NCBI RefSeq assembly: GCF_043555865.1 | Contig: NZ_JBIGHY010000006.1 | Coordinates: forward strand, 248,001-312,000 | Direction: 5' to 3' | From: Pelomonas dachongensis | Lineage (GTDB): Bacteria; Pseudomonadota; Gammaproteobacteria; Burkholderiales; Burkholderiaceae_C | Length of the DNA: 64,000 nucleotides | Part shown: one piece after another, positions 1 to 9,725 of the stretch | How positions within the stretch are numbered: position 1 is the stretch's first letter | Layout: every line of letters starts with the position of its first letter | Made by a program: the position numbers and the translations under genes | Notes under the pieces: generated by a model | What the model saw: the letters and a program-made list of their open reading frames with translations, nothing else | Told to the model about the DNA's origin: nothing | Databases searched by the model: none

Positions 1-303
1 CTTCAGAAGATGAAGTCCCAGTTCCAGACGGCGGTCAGCGACGTCGAGCAGAGCGTGCGCCAGGAGGTCAACTCCGCCACGCAGGCACTGAACCAGACCT
101 GGAGTGACGTGACCGCTGACGGCACGTCGTACGAGGCCAGCCTGCAGACGCCGACGCCCGAGTACCGGCATCCGAAGAAGAACTGGCGCCTGAAGCGCGG
201 CGCCACGCCGCTGTGGTTCAAGCAGAAGGCCGGCGTGAAGCGACATACCCAGTCGGGAGCCGCCCGGGTGGCGCGCTTCCGGCCCCCAGGCCTGAACCGA
301 TGA
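1..303 (+). CDS. tatB: Sec-independent translocase subunit TatB, C-terminal part
   Basis: This reading frame is open from the first base, so the gene starts upstream of the window. It is the hydrophilic tail of TatB, the subunit that together with TatC recognises twin-arginine signal peptides at the inner membrane. What is visible is an amphipathic, Gln/Asp/Glu-rich helical stretch followed by a Pro-rich region ending with a basic Lys/Arg-rich tail; the N-terminal membrane helix is outside the window. The stop codon overlaps the tatC start by four bases (ATGA), the usual translational coupling of tatB and tatC. The identity rests mostly on that position, since TatB tails are poorly conserved. 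Confidence 0.85.
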   Translation, partial: LQKMKSQFQTAVSDVEQSVRQEVNSATQALNQTWSDVTADGTSYEASLQTPTPEYRHPKKNWRLKRGATPLWFKQKAGVKRHTQSGAARVARFRPPGLNR

Positions 304-1094
304 GCTCCTTCCAGAAACCCGACCACGACGAACTGGCGGGCACCGAGCAGCCCTTCGTCGCGCACCTGATGGAGCTGCGCGACCGACTGCTGCGTGCGGT
401 CATCGCGATCGCCGTCTGCTTCGGCGCGCTGGCCGTCTACCCCGGCCCTGGTGCGCTGTACGACCTGCTGGCGGCGCCGCTGGTGGCCCACCTGCCGGCT
501 GGCACCACGATGATCGCCACGAACGTCATCGCGCCGTTCTTTGTGCCGGTCAAGATCACGCTGATGGCGGGCTTCATGCTGGCGCTGCCGGTGGTGCTGT
601 ACCAGGCCTGGGCGTTCATCGCACCCGGCCTGTACTCCCACGAGAAGCGCCTGGTGCTGCCGCTGGTGGTGTCGAGCACGCTGCTGTTCTTCGCCGGCGT
701 CGCGTTCTGCTACTTCTTCGTCTTCGGCCAGGTCTTCAAGTTCATCCAGAGCTTTGCGCCCAAGAGCATCACCGCGGCGCCGGACATCGAGGCCTACCTG
801 GGCTTCGTCATGAACATGTTCATCGCCTTCGGCGCCGCCTTCGAGGTGCCGGTGGTGGTGGTGGTGCTGGCCCGCATGGGCATCGTGCCGGTCGAGAAAC
901 TGCGCGAATGGCGCGGCTACTTCATCGTCGGGGCCTTCGTCATCGCAGCCATCATCACGCCGCCTGACATCGTGTCCCAGCTGGCGCTGGCCATCCCGAT
1001 GTGCCTGCTCTACGAGGTGGGGCTGCTCGCCGCGACGTACCTCGGGCGAGGCGCCGTGAAACCGGCCGCAGGCGAAGAGGCCGCCGAGCCCTGA
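300..1094 (+). CDS. tatC: Sec-independent protein translocase TatC
   Basis: TatC is the polytopic inner-membrane receptor for twin-arginine signal peptides. The 264-residue product has the family size and six hydrophobic segments. It carries the conserved N-terminal FVAHLMELRDR stretch, the PF..VK and AP.LY.HEK-type loops, and the IITPPD segment before the last helices. The start is the ATG overlapping the tatB stop (ATGA); a longer open frame upstream is only read-through into tatB. A short Ala/Glu-rich cytoplasmic tail ends the protein. Downstream the DegP-like protease gene runs toward it, with only about 10 bases between the two stops. Confidence 0.97.
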   Translation: MSSFQKPDHDELAGTEQPFVAHLMELRDRLLRAVIAIAVCFGALAVYPGPGALYDLLAAPLVAHLPAGTTMIATNVIAPFFVPVKITLMAGFMLALPVVLYQAWAFIAPGLYSHEKRLVLPLVVSSTLLFFAGVAFCYFFVFGQVFKFIQSFAPKSITAAPDIEAYLGFVMNMFIAFGAAFEVPVVVVVLARMGIVPVEKLREWRGYFIVGAFVIAAIITPPDIVSQLALAIPMCLLYEVGLLAATYLGRGAVKPAAGEEAAEP

Positions 1095-1104
1095 TCAGTC
1101 CTCT

Positions 1105-2295
<1,191 letters not shown>

Positions 2296-2312
2296 CCCAC
2301 ACCCCTCAAGCC

Positions 2313-3059
2313 ATGACCGACCGCGCCGCGCTGGAGCGCCATCTGAACCAGATGCTGGAGCCCTCGCGCTTCAAGGATTATGGGCCGAACGGTCTGCAGG
2401 TCGAGGGCCGAGCGGAGGTCAACCGGCTGGTCTGCGGGGTCACCGCGAGCCTGGCGCTGATCGACGCCGCCGTGGAAGCGCGTGCCGATGCGATCCTGGT
2501 CCACCACGGCCTGTTCTGGCGCGGCCAGGACGGGCGCGTGACGGGCTGGATGAAGCATCGGCTGGCGCAGCTGATCCGCCACGACATCAACCTGTTCGCC
2601 TACCACCTGCCGCTGGATGCGCACCCCGAGCTGGGCAACAACGCGCAGCTGGGCAAGCGCCTGGGATGGACGGCGGAGGCGCGCTTCGGCGATGCCGAGC
2701 TGGGCTTCATCGGGTCCACCGCGCCGACCACGCTGGATGCACTGGCCGCGCAGCTGCGCACGCTGACCGGCCGTGAGCCGGTGCTGGCGTTGGGCGACGG
2801 CCGGCCGCTGCGCCGCGTGGCCTGGTGCACGGGCGGCGCGCAGGGCTACTTCGAGGCGGCGATCGCGGCCGGCGCCGACGTGTTCATCACCGGCGAGATC
2901 TCCGAACCCCAGGCCCACTATGCCCGCGAGACGGGCGTGGCCTTCATCGCCGCCGGCCACCACGCGACCGAACGCTACGGCGTGCAGGGCGTCGGTGCCC
3001 AGGTCGCTCAGGACCTGGGCCTGGACTGGCAGTTCATCGACGTGGACAACCCCGCTTGA
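2313..3059 (+). CDS. Nif3-like dinuclear metal-centre hexameric protein (YbgI/DUF34 family)
   Basis: A 248-residue member of the Nif3/YbgI family, toroidal hexamers with a dinuclear metal site. YbgI-type members have been proposed to act as GTP cyclohydrolase-like or metal-chaperone proteins, but the function is not settled. Seen in the sequence: KDYGPNGLQVEG near the N-terminus, the LVHHGLFW metal-ligand motif, AYHLPLDAHP, and the C-terminal ITGEISE and AAGHHATER motifs carrying further ligands. Length is standard for the short bacterial form. It starts 17 bases from the divergent protease gene. In many relatives petABC follows this gene; here a polysaccharide lyase gene on the other strand follows instead. 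Confidence 0.93.
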   Translation: MTDRAALERHLNQMLEPSRFKDYGPNGLQVEGRAEVNRLVCGVTASLALIDAAVEARADAILVHHGLFWRGQDGRVTGWMKHRLAQLIRHDINLFAYHLPLDAHPELGNNAQLGKRLGWTAEARFGDAELGFIGSTAPTTLDALAAQLRTLTGREPVLALGDGRPLRRVAWCTGGAQGYFEAAIAAGADVFITGEISEPQAHYARETGVAFIAAGHHATERYGVQGVGAQVAQDLGLDWQFIDVDNPA

Positions 3060-3074
3060 GGGGCTGCCGCAGGT

Positions 3075-4889
3075 TCACTGGCTGAAGTCCAGTGCATCGA
3101 TGGACACGCCCGGGCTCAGGTAGGTGGTGCCGGACGAGCCGCTGATAACGTTGATGGTCATCGTGTTCGTGCCGGCCACCAGCGCGCTGGCGGGCAAGGT
3201 GAAGCTGTAGGTCGTGTTGTTGCCGCGGTAGGTGCCCACCGTCAGGGTGCGCGTGCCGGGTTGCGTGGAAGGCGACGGGTTGGCCGCAGTCCAGTTGTTC
3301 ACGGTGATGCGCGGGCGTCCGCCGGCAAAGGCGGTGGTGATGCCGATGCGCACGGTCGAGTCCTTCAGCTGCGCGGCGCTCAGGTTGAACTGCACCACCT
3401 GCGCGTCGTTCACGCTCTTCCACAGGTAAGCCGGGAAGGCCGTGTTGCCCGAGCTGCCGACGACGAAGCTGCCGGGCACCCAGCTGGCCATGCGCACGTC
3501 GGAGGGATGCATCCAGGTGAGCTTGTCGCCGTTGCGCAGCTCGGCGGGCGAGCCGTCCCAATTGCCGATGCGCCACAGCGATGTGGTGGCTGCCGGGTCG
3601 GCATTGATGGTCAGCGTGTTCAGCGTCGTCGTGCCGCCGGCGTTGACGGTGACACTGCCGGTGTAGACGGCGAGTTCGTTCTTGTAGACCTTCAGCGTGT
3701 AGGTGCCCGGCAGCATGCCGGTGCTCTTGAAGAAGCCGTTGCTGGCCAGGTTCGCGCCGGCCCAGTACTGCGCCTGGTTGTTCGAGAAGCCCACCGTGTA
3801 GGTGTTGCCCGCCACCGTGCCGGCCAGCCCCACGCCGGCCACCGTGCCGCGGCCCGAGGCGGGCACATAGCCTTGCAGGCCCATCACCGAGAACCAGCTG
3901 GTGTCGGGTGCGGTGGGCGCGCTGCCGTTGGTGAACACCAGCGTGTAGCTGTTCAGCACGCCCATGCGGTAGGCCTCGGTCTGCGCCTCGCCGTAGTTGA
4001 CGATGTAGGTCAGCTCGTTGTCGGTGCTGGTGATCTGGTTGAGCAGGCTGCGGTAGAACGGCCCGCCGGAGCTGCCTTCGTGGTTGTCACGGTAGAACCA
4101 CAGGCCCACGGTGCCGGCGCTGTTGCGGCCGCCGAAGAAGCTCCAGTCCTTCACGCGCATGTTGGCGTAGTGCTTGGAGCGCGTCTGCCCGGCCAGGCTG
4201 CCGGAGGAGAAGCCGAACACGTCGCCGGACTCGATGGTGGTGTCGGTGCCGCGCAGGTCCTGGGCCCAGCTGCCGCTGGGCGTCAGGCCGCCGGGCAGGC
4301 CCGCAGCCGGGCCGCTGGACAGCACACCCACCGGCACGCGCAGGATGTATCGCACCAGGTTCAGCGTGTCGGGCTCCTGGGTGAAGTGCGTGGCCATGTA
4401 GATGCGCGGCTCACCCGCCTTGGCCAGGTAGTAGTGCTTCAGCACGCCACCGGTGCTGCTGTTGCTGGTGACGGTGATCTTGATGTAGCTGCCGCCGCTG
4501 ACGACACCGTTCTGCGCCGTGGAGGCCGGCGTGGCTGCACCGGTGGCCGAGACCATCTCGGCGCTGACGCTGACGGCCGACACGTTGCTGTACAGGAAGT
4601 CGAAGCCCGAGTTCAGCTGCGAGCCGCGCGACGCGTTCTGGTACTGCGCGCCGTTGTAGACCAGGCTGGAGATGTCGCCCGCGGACTGCGTGCTGACGCC
4701 GTTGTCGTAGGCCCGGATCTTGAAGACCAGGCCGGCATTGGTGTCCACCTCGTACTGCGGCTGGGCGGCATTGCCGCTGTCCCAGCGCGTGGTGATGCTG
4801 AACGCGGCCTGGGCCAGCGGTGCGGCCGTGGCCAGCACGGCCGAGAAGAGGCCGGCGACGAGTTGTCGCCAACGACGGGAATCGAACAT
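3075..4889 (-). CDS. Secreted rhamnogalacturonan lyase (polysaccharide lyase family 4)
   Basis: A 604-residue exported enzyme resembling PL4 rhamnogalacturonan I lyases, which cleave the Rha-GalA backbone of pectin by beta-elimination. A Sec signal peptide covers about residues 1-30 (ending AQA). A long N-terminal beta-rich domain follows (about 30-330, with VLKHYYLAK and RIYMATHFT). Then comes a fibronectin-III-like domain (PGTYTLKVYKNE) and a C-terminal CBM-like jelly-roll that opens with RIGNWDGSP and HPSDVRM, segments characteristic of PL4. The start is chosen by the AAGGAG box seven bases upstream and by the signal peptide; the open frame continues about 1 kb further only as antisense to pdxA. 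It stands alone and is divergent from pdxA. Exact substrate is inferred from family. Confidence 0.85.
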   Translation of the reverse strand: MFDSRRWRQLVAGLFSAVLATAAPLAQAAFSITTRWDSGNAAQPQYEVDTNAGLVFKIRAYDNGVSTQSAGDISSLVYNGAQYQNASRGSQLNSGFDFLYSNVSAVSVSAEMVSATGAATPASTAQNGVVSGGSYIKITVTSNSSTGGVLKHYYLAKAGEPRIYMATHFTQEPDTLNLVRYILRVPVGVLSSGPAAGLPGGLTPSGSWAQDLRGTDTTIESGDVFGFSSGSLAGQTRSKHYANMRVKDWSFFGGRNSAGTVGLWFYRDNHEGSSGGPFYRSLLNQITSTDNELTYIVNYGEAQTEAYRMGVLNSYTLVFTNGSAPTAPDTSWFSVMGLQGYVPASGRGTVAGVGLAGTVAGNTYTVGFSNNQAQYWAGANLASNGFFKSTGMLPGTYTLKVYKNELAVYTGSVTVNAGGTTTLNTLTINADPAATTSLWRIGNWDGSPAELRNGDKLTWMHPSDVRMASWVPGSFVVGSSGNTAFPAYLWKSVNDAQVVQFNLSAAQLKDSTVRIGITTAFAGGRPRITVNNWTAANPSPSTQPGTRTLTVGTYRGNNTTYSFTLPASALVAGTNTMTINVISGSSGTTYLSPGVSIDALDFSQ

Positions 4890-5057
4890 GTTGTCTCCTT
4901 GGTGTGGTGGACTGCAGGCCCGTTCCCGCGTCCGGTTTGGAATGCTCGTTGCAGGCAGTCTAGGAAGCGGCCTCGCGGCGCACCGCTCATTCGGATGAGT
5001 GTTGCGAGGCGGTGTGGCGCGCGGTCCACGCGGGTTTGCATGGCGACAATGCGCTGA

Positions 5058-6080
5058 ATGACCACTGCGCTGCCGCTGTTGCTGACCCAGGGCGACCCCT
5101 GCGGGATCGGCCCCGAGATCCTGGCCCGGCTGTGGCTGGCTGACACGCCGGCGCATGCGCCGCGCGATGCCGTCATCGTGGCCGACGTGCAGGTGATGCG
5201 CGCCGCGCTGGCGCGCCTGGGCGGCGGTCTGGCCGTCGCCGAACTGGACAGCCCGCTGGCGCTGCACCGCGTGCCGCCACACTGCCTGCCGGTCTGGCAA
5301 CCGCCGGGGCTGCCGCCGGGGCTCGCCGACCTGCCGCTGGGCCGCGTGGACGCGCGCGCCGGTGCTGCAGCCGCGCGCTGCATCGAGGCGGCCGTGGCCG
5401 AGATCCAGGCCGGCCGGGGCCGTGCGCTGGTGACCGCGCCCATCCACAAGGAGGCGCTGCACGCGGCCGGCTCGCCCCACCCGGGCCACACCGAGATGCT
5501 GCAGGCGCTGGCCGGCCAGGATGGGCAACTCAGGCCGGTGCGCATGATGCTGGCCAACGAGGAGCTGCGTACGGTGCTGGTGACCATCCATTGCTCGCTG
5601 CGCGACGCCATCGCGCGCGTGACGCGCGAGGCCGTCCTGGAGACCCTGCGCATCACCGGCACGGCGCTCAGGCGCATGGGGCTCGAAGCGCCGCGCATCG
5701 CCGTGGCGGGCTTGAACCCGCATGCGGGCGAGGGTGGCCTGTTTGGCGACGAAGAGATCCATCACATCGCTCCCGCCATCGCCGACGCGTGCGCCGAGGG
5801 CTGGGACGCCACCGGCCCCTACGCGCCTGACACCGTCTTCATGCGCGCGCGCCGTGGCGAGTTCGACGTCGTCGTCGCGATGACACACGACCACGGGCTG
5901 ATCCCCGTCAAGTACCTGGGCGTGGAGCACGGCGTCAACGTGACGCTGGGCCTGCCGTTCGTGCGCACCAGCCCCGACCACGGCACCGCCTTCGACATCG
6001 CCGGCCGCGGCGTGGCCGATCCGGCCAGCCTGGCCGCGGCACTGAAGATGGCGCGTCGGCTAGCATCTGCGCAGACATGA
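5058..6080 (+). CDS. pdxA: 4-hydroxythreonine-4-phosphate dehydrogenase PdxA
   Basis: PdxA oxidises 4-phosphohydroxy-L-threonine in the DXP-dependent branch of pyridoxal phosphate synthesis. The 340-residue product has the family's LTQGDPCGIGPE start, TAPIHKEA, the metal-binding PGHTEML motif, the AGLNPHAGEGGLFG signature and a C-terminal VNVTLGLPFVRTSPDHGTA segment with further His/Asp ligands. Length is typical. In many Burkholderiales pdxA sits beside ksgA and surA; neither is next to it here. The intergenic stretch to the divergent lyase gene is about 170 bases and should hold both promoters. Confidence 0.96.
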   Translation: MTTALPLLLTQGDPCGIGPEILARLWLADTPAHAPRDAVIVADVQVMRAALARLGGGLAVAELDSPLALHRVPPHCLPVWQPPGLPPGLADLPLGRVDARAGAAAARCIEAAVAEIQAGRGRALVTAPIHKEALHAAGSPHPGHTEMLQALAGQDGQLRPVRMMLANEELRTVLVTIHCSLRDAIARVTREAVLETLRITGTALRRMGLEAPRIAVAGLNPHAGEGGLFGDEEIHHIAPAIADACAEGWDATGPYAPDTVFMRARRGEFDVVVAMTHDHGLIPVKYLGVEHGVNVTLGLPFVRTSPDHGTAFDIAGRGVADPASLAAALKMARRLASAQT

Positions 6081-6101
6081 GCACAGGCCAGGGAGGCCGA
6101 C

Positions 6102-6755
6102 ATGCAGATGATCAGGAGAGCGCTGACGACTGCCGCGCTGATGGTCTTCGCCGGCGCGGCGGTGTCAGACGACAGCTACCGCGTCACGGCCGTCTTCGAT
6201 ACGTTGTTCGATGCGCAGGGGCAGGTCGCCGGTCTGCGGCCCCATGACCAGTCGGCGTATCCCGCCGCCTTCTGGGAGGTCGTGCGCCAGCGCGTCGGAC
6301 TGCTGCGCATCCCACCGCCCACCGACGCCGCCACCGGGCGCCCCGCGACGCTGAGCACCGGGTTGTACGTGACCTTGCAGGTGACGCCGGACCGGCAAGG
6401 CAACGGCGTGCTGAAGATCGTCGATCTGGACGTCAAGCCGCTGGTGCTGCAGCAGGTGCACGCCGCGTTTCCGCCCGAACTGGTTCGCAGCGCCGGGTGG
6501 ACCGGGGCCGTGCAGGCGGAATGCGTGGTCGGCACCGACGGGCGCTGTGGCGACGTGAAAGTCAAGGCACTGCCCGGCATGCCGCAATCCTTGCTGCGCT
6601 GGGCTCGGGACACGATGGAGCTCTGGGAGTTCGAGCCACCGCGCCTGAACGGCCGGCCCATCATGGCGCCGACCCGAGCGAGCTTCGAGCTGGAGACCCC
6701 CGACATCGCCCCAGTGAACTTCATCGAACGCGGCAGCGGGCAGTTCCGCTGGTGA
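6102..6755 (+). CDS. Exported protein with TonB C-terminal-like domain, function unknown
   Basis: A 217-residue protein with an N-terminal signal-peptide-like stretch (basic MIRR, then an Ala-rich hydrophobic core to about residue 22). The C-terminal half resembles the TonB C-terminal fold: GWTGAVQAECVVGTDGRCGD is followed by LLRWARDTMELWEFEPPRLNGRPI, the pattern seen in energy-transducer-like proteins in which a small beta-alpha-beta unit ends with a F.P...G.P stretch. No inner-membrane anchor or proline-rich spanner typical of true TonB is present, so it is more likely a periplasmic protein of unknown role. It starts 22 bases after pdxA with a GGGAGG box, so the two may be co-transcribed. 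Confidence 0.7.
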   Translation: MQMIRRALTTAALMVFAGAAVSDDSYRVTAVFDTLFDAQGQVAGLRPHDQSAYPAAFWEVVRQRVGLLRIPPPTDAATGRPATLSTGLYVTLQVTPDRQGNGVLKIVDLDVKPLVLQQVHAAFPPELVRSAGWTGAVQAECVVGTDGRCGDVKVKALPGMPQSLLRWARDTMELWEFEPPRLNGRPIMAPTRASFELETPDIAPVNFIERGSGQFRW

Positions 6756-6758
6756 GCC

Positions 6759-7550
6759 TCACCCGGCCGTGACCGGTTTGTCCACACCCCAGCGGCGGTA
6801 CAGCTCCGCGGCGTCGGGGCCGCGCAGCCAGCGCTCGACGGTCTGGTCGTAGCGCTGCGCGAGCGCCTCGCCCGACGCGCTGCGTGCGAAAGCCATGTGG
6901 CCGTGCAGCACGTCCAGCGGCGGCGAGCATCGCGTCAAGGCGTCACCGAGATTCAGCCGTTGCAGCACCGGCAGGCAGTTGCGGTCGTTGGCGGCGAACA
7001 GCTCCACGCGGCGGCGCGCCAGCATCTGCAGGCCGGACTCGACGTTCTGCACCCAGGTCAGCTGCGCCAGCGACGGCTTCAGCCGCTCGAACCGGCTGCC
7101 GTAGGCCCAGCCGCGCACGGCGGCCACGGGCACCTGCGCCAGCTCGGAGAACTCGCCGCTCCAGCGCGACTCTTCGCCGCGACGTGCGTACCAGGCCATG
7201 GCGTCCGAGTAGAACGAGCGCACGCTGAACAGCATGCGCGCCTCGCGCTCCGGCGTGCGGTAGGGGCCGATGAGGATGTCGGCTTCCCCTTGCTCGACCA
7301 TCAGCTGCGCACGCGACCACGGCACCCACTCGCAGCGCACGCCGTCACCGAACATCTGCCCGAGCAGGTCCACGGCCAGGCCTTTGGGCGGTTGGCCCTC
7401 GGTGCCCTCGAAGATGCGCGAGAACTGCGAGCCCACGGCGCGCAACGGCGGTGCCGCCGGCGTGCCCGGCGCCGCAGCCGCCGACCCGGCCATGGCCAGC
7501 CCGCCCATCCATCCCAGCCCCGTCTTGCACCACGCGCGTCGTGTCGGCAT
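6759..7550 (-). CDS. Periplasmic solute-binding protein, family 3 (polar amino-acid type)
   Basis: A 263-residue protein resembling extracellular solute-binding family 3 proteins. The N-terminus has twin arginines (PTRRAWCKTGL) before a hydrophobic core ending AAAAP, suggesting export, possibly through the Tat system whose genes are also in this window. Family-like segments include PPKGLAVDLL, the CEWVPWSRAQLMVEQGEADI stretch and ILIGPYRTPEREA, where the binding cleft is expected. No permease or ATPase gene lies beside it, so it may be a sensor or orphan binding protein. It converges with the preceding plus-strand gene with three bases between stops. Confidence 0.75.
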   Translation of the reverse strand: MPTRRAWCKTGLGWMGGLAMAGSAAAAPGTPAAPPLRAVGSQFSRIFEGTEGQPPKGLAVDLLGQMFGDGVRCEWVPWSRAQLMVEQGEADILIGPYRTPEREARMLFSVRSFYSDAMAWYARRGEESRWSGEFSELAQVPVAAVRGWAYGSRFERLKPSLAQLTWVQNVESGLQMLARRRVELFAANDRNCLPVLQRLNLGDALTRCSPPLDVLHGHMAFARSASGEALAQRYDQTVERWLRGPDAAELYRRWGVDKPVTAG

Positions 7551-7598
7551 GTCGGCCTCCCTTGCGTCCTTGGGGATGAGCGGATGATGCGCCCGAGT

Positions 7599-8153
7599 TC
7601 AGGCGATGTCGATCTCGTGCAGCCCGTATCCGCGGCCGGCGCGGCGATCGTCGAAGAAGCGAAGCAGCGTCTCGCGCGTGGTCTTGAACGCGATCTCGTC
7701 CCACGGGATCTCTTGCTCGGCGAACAGCTGCGCCTCCAGCGATTCGGGGCCGGGGTTGAAGTCCGGCGAGCGCAGCGTGGCGCGGTAGAACAGGTGAACC
7801 TGGCCCACGCGCATCACGTTCAGCACGGTGTACAGCCCGCCCATCTCGATGTCGGCGCCGGCTTCCTCGTGCGTCTCGCGCAGCGCGCCCTCGGCGGTCG
7901 TCTCCCCGAGCTCCATGAAGCCGGCGGGCAGCGTCCACAGGCCGCGGCGCGGCTCGATGGCGCGGCGGCACAGCAGCACGCGGCCGTCCGCCTCCCACAC
8001 CGGCAGCGTGCCCACCACGTTGAGCGGGTTCTGGTAGTGGATGGCGTGGCAGGCCGGGCACACCGCGCGTTCGCGGCTGTCGTCGGCCGGCACGCGCAGC
8101 TCCACTTCGGTGCCGCAGTTCGGGCAGTGCTTGAAGGGCGTGGGGAAGGGCAT
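7599..8153 (-). CDS. Nudix hydrolase with N-terminal zinc ribbon
   Basis: A 184-residue Nudix protein that probably hydrolyses a nucleoside-diphosphate-linked substrate. Residues 10-35 hold a CxxC...CxxC zinc ribbon (Cys10, 13, 32, 35), followed by HYQNP. The Nudix box spans about 78-100 with Gly78, Glu84, Arg92, Glu93, Glu96 and Glu97 all present. The zinc ribbon plus Nudix layout is that of NudC-like or ADP-ribose-type hydrolases, but the length is shorter than NudC, so substrate is not assignable. It is divergent from maiA with 23 bases between starts. Confidence 0.92.
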   Translation of the reverse strand: MPFPTPFKHCPNCGTEVELRVPADDSRERAVCPACHAIHYQNPLNVVGTLPVWEADGRVLLCRRAIEPRRGLWTLPAGFMELGETTAEGALRETHEEAGADIEMGGLYTVLNVMRVGQVHLFYRATLRSPDFNPGPESLEAQLFAEQEIPWDEIAFKTTRETLLRFFDDRRAGRGYGLHEIDIA

Positions 8154-8176
8154 GCGCGGAGTTTAGAGGTCGCAAA

Positions 8177-8821
8177 ATGACAGCCATGAAGCTGCACAAC
8201 TACTTCCGCTCCAGCGCCTCGTGGCGCGTGCGCATCGGCCTCGCGCTGAAGGGCTTGAGCGCCGACTACGTGTCCGTCCACCTGCAGAAGAACGAACAGT
8301 TCGCCGGCGCCTTCGCGCAGCGGCAGGTGTCGCACCTGGTGCCGGCGCTGGAGCTGGACGACGGCCACTGGCTGAGCCAGTCGCTGGCCATCCTGGAGTA
8401 CCTGGACGAGACCCATCCCGCGCCGCCGCTGTTGCCGCGCGACCCGTTCGAGCGCGCCCAGGTGCGCGCGCTGGCCATGGACATCGCCTGCGACATCCAC
8501 CCGATCAACAACCTGCGCGTGCTGCGCTATCTGAAGAGCGACCTGGGCCACGAGCAGGCGCAGGTCGACGGTTGGTACCGCCACTGGGTGGCGACCGGGC
8601 TGGCCATCGTCGAGCAGCGGCTGGCGCAGACCGCAGGGACCTTCTGCTTCGGCGATTCACCCGGCCTGGCCGACTGCCTGCTGGTGCCGCAGGTCTACAA
8701 CGCGCAGCGCTTCGAATGCCCGCTGGACGCCTACCCGACCGTCATGCGCATCAACGCCGCCTGCCTGGCGCTGCCGGCGTTTGCGGACACCCGTCCCGAG
8801 GCCTGCCCCGATGCCGGTTGA
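8177..8821 (+). CDS. maiA: Maleylacetoacetate isomerase (zeta-class glutathione transferase)
   Basis: MaiA converts maleylacetoacetate to fumarylacetoacetate with glutathione in tyrosine/homogentisate or gentisate breakdown. The 214-residue product begins with the zeta-class signature YFRSSASWRVRIGLALKG. It has the glutathione-site segments (VPALELDDG, LSQSLAILEYL), and the C-terminal helical domain contains CDIHPINNLRVL, which is diagnostic of this family. No hmgA or fahA is adjacent. An in-frame ATG nine bases downstream (MKLHNYF) is an equally plausible start. The stop overlaps the next gene, so the two are translationally coupled. Confidence 0.93.
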   Translation: MTAMKLHNYFRSSASWRVRIGLALKGLSADYVSVHLQKNEQFAGAFAQRQVSHLVPALELDDGHWLSQSLAILEYLDETHPAPPLLPRDPFERAQVRALAMDIACDIHPINNLRVLRYLKSDLGHEQAQVDGWYRHWVATGLAIVEQRLAQTAGTFCFGDSPGLADCLLVPQVYNAQRFECPLDAYPTVMRINAACLALPAFADTRPEACPDAG

Positions 8822-9539
8822 TGCGAACTGGCTGCGGCCGGACTGGCCGGATCGCCGCGCCTTCATGACCACGCGTGGCTTCAACTGCGGCCGCAAATCG
8901 GGCGACGCCGACGAGGTTCGCGCCCACCGCGCCGAGTTGCAGCGGCTGCTGGGCGCGCGGCCCATCTTCCTGGACCAGGTCCACGGTGCCGACGTGGTGC
9001 GGCTGCAGCGTGACTGGCACGACGACAACGCGCCCTCCGCGGATGCTGCCGTGTCCACCGACCCCGAGCTGGCCGTCGCCATCCTGGTGGCCGACTGCCT
9101 GCCGGTGCTGTTGAGCGCACCCGGTGGCGTGGCGGGCGCGCATGCGGGCTGGCGCGGCCTGGCCGCAGGCGTGCTGGAGCGCACGGTCGCCGCGCTGTGC
9201 GACGCCAGCGGCTGCGCGCCGCGCGACGTGCAGGCGTGGCTGGGCGCCTGCATCGGCCCCGAGGCCTTCGAGGTCGGACCCGAGGTGGTGACTGCCTTCG
9301 GCCGCGAGCCGATGGCGCACGACCAGCCCGGCTTTCTGTACCGGCCCAATCCGCAGCCTCGCTGGCGCGCGGACCTGACCTTGCTGGCTCGCGAACGGCT
9401 GATGGCCGCCGGTGTCACCCGAATCAGCGGCGGCGGCTGGTGCACGCTGACCGATGATTCACGTTTCTTCTCGTTCCGGGGCGAGTCCCTGGGCCGGCCC
9501 CGGGGGCGCATGGCCGCCTGCGTCAGCCTGGGCCGCTAG
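8811..9539 (+). CDS. pgeF: PgeF/YfiH-family polyphenol oxidase-like purine nucleoside phosphorylase
   Basis: A 242-residue member of the DUF152 family (YfiH/PgeF, LACC1-like), reported as peptidoglycan editing factor and as purine-nucleoside-active enzyme. Visible signatures: FMTTRGF..G, FLDQVHGADVV with the metal His, VADCLPVLLS with the Cys ligand, and GAHAGWRGLAAGV with the second His. The start is placed at the ATG 11 bases before the maiA stop, giving MPVDANWLRPDWP, which matches where the family begins; the open frame upstream lies in maiA. The end overlaps the 3' end of the small membrane protein gene on the other strand by about 80 bases. Confidence 0.92.
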   Translation: MPVDANWLRPDWPDRRAFMTTRGFNCGRKSGDADEVRAHRAELQRLLGARPIFLDQVHGADVVRLQRDWHDDNAPSADAAVSTDPELAVAILVADCLPVLLSAPGGVAGAHAGWRGLAAGVLERTVAALCDASGCAPRDVQAWLGACIGPEAFEVGPEVVTAFGREPMAHDQPGFLYRPNPQPRWRADLTLLARERLMAAGVTRISGGGWCTLTDDSRFFSFRGESLGRPRGRMAACVSLGR

Positions 9540-9725
9540 TTCCGCGGCCTGTCGCCTGCGCCTGCGCCCCGGCGTACCCAGGATGTAGAGCAGCAGGCCC
9601 AGCGGCAGCACGCCGTACAGCATCAGCGTGACGAACGCGCCGAACAGCGTGCCCTGCGGGCTGATCGCTTCGGCGGCGGCCATCATCAATGCAACATAGG
9701 CCCAGGCGATGGCGATGAGGTACAT
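9459..9725 (-). CDS. Small membrane protein, function unknown
   Basis: An 88-residue protein with two hydrophobic helices (about residues 2-20 and 28-50, the second ending GLLLYILGTPGRRRRR) followed by an Ala/Gln/Pro-rich basic tail. I do not recognise a family function; small proteins of this kind are seen next to phaC or pgeF in related Burkholderiales. The start used is the ATG beginning MYLIAIAWAY, which opens directly into the first membrane helix; an upstream extension of 48 residues looks non-coding. Its 3' end overlaps the end of pgeF in antisense. The region between its start and phaC is a divergent promoter region. Confidence 0.6.
   Translation of the reverse strand: MYLIAIAWAYVALMMAAAEAISPQGTLFGAFVTLMLYGVLPLGLLLYILGTPGRRRRRQAAELAAQADAGGHAPPGPAQGLAPEREET

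Noticed and set aside
3261..5057. 598-codon plus-strand frame over the lyase gene
   Set aside because: Shadow frame, Ala/Gly/Val/Arg-rich without domain; the opposite strand codes for a signal-peptide-bearing lyase.
4890..5981. The lyase reading frame stays open for 364 more codons upstream on the minus strand
   Set aside because: That part is exactly antisense to pdxA, has no homologous pattern, and lies ahead of an AAGGAG box, ATG and signal peptide. It is a GC-rich read-through.
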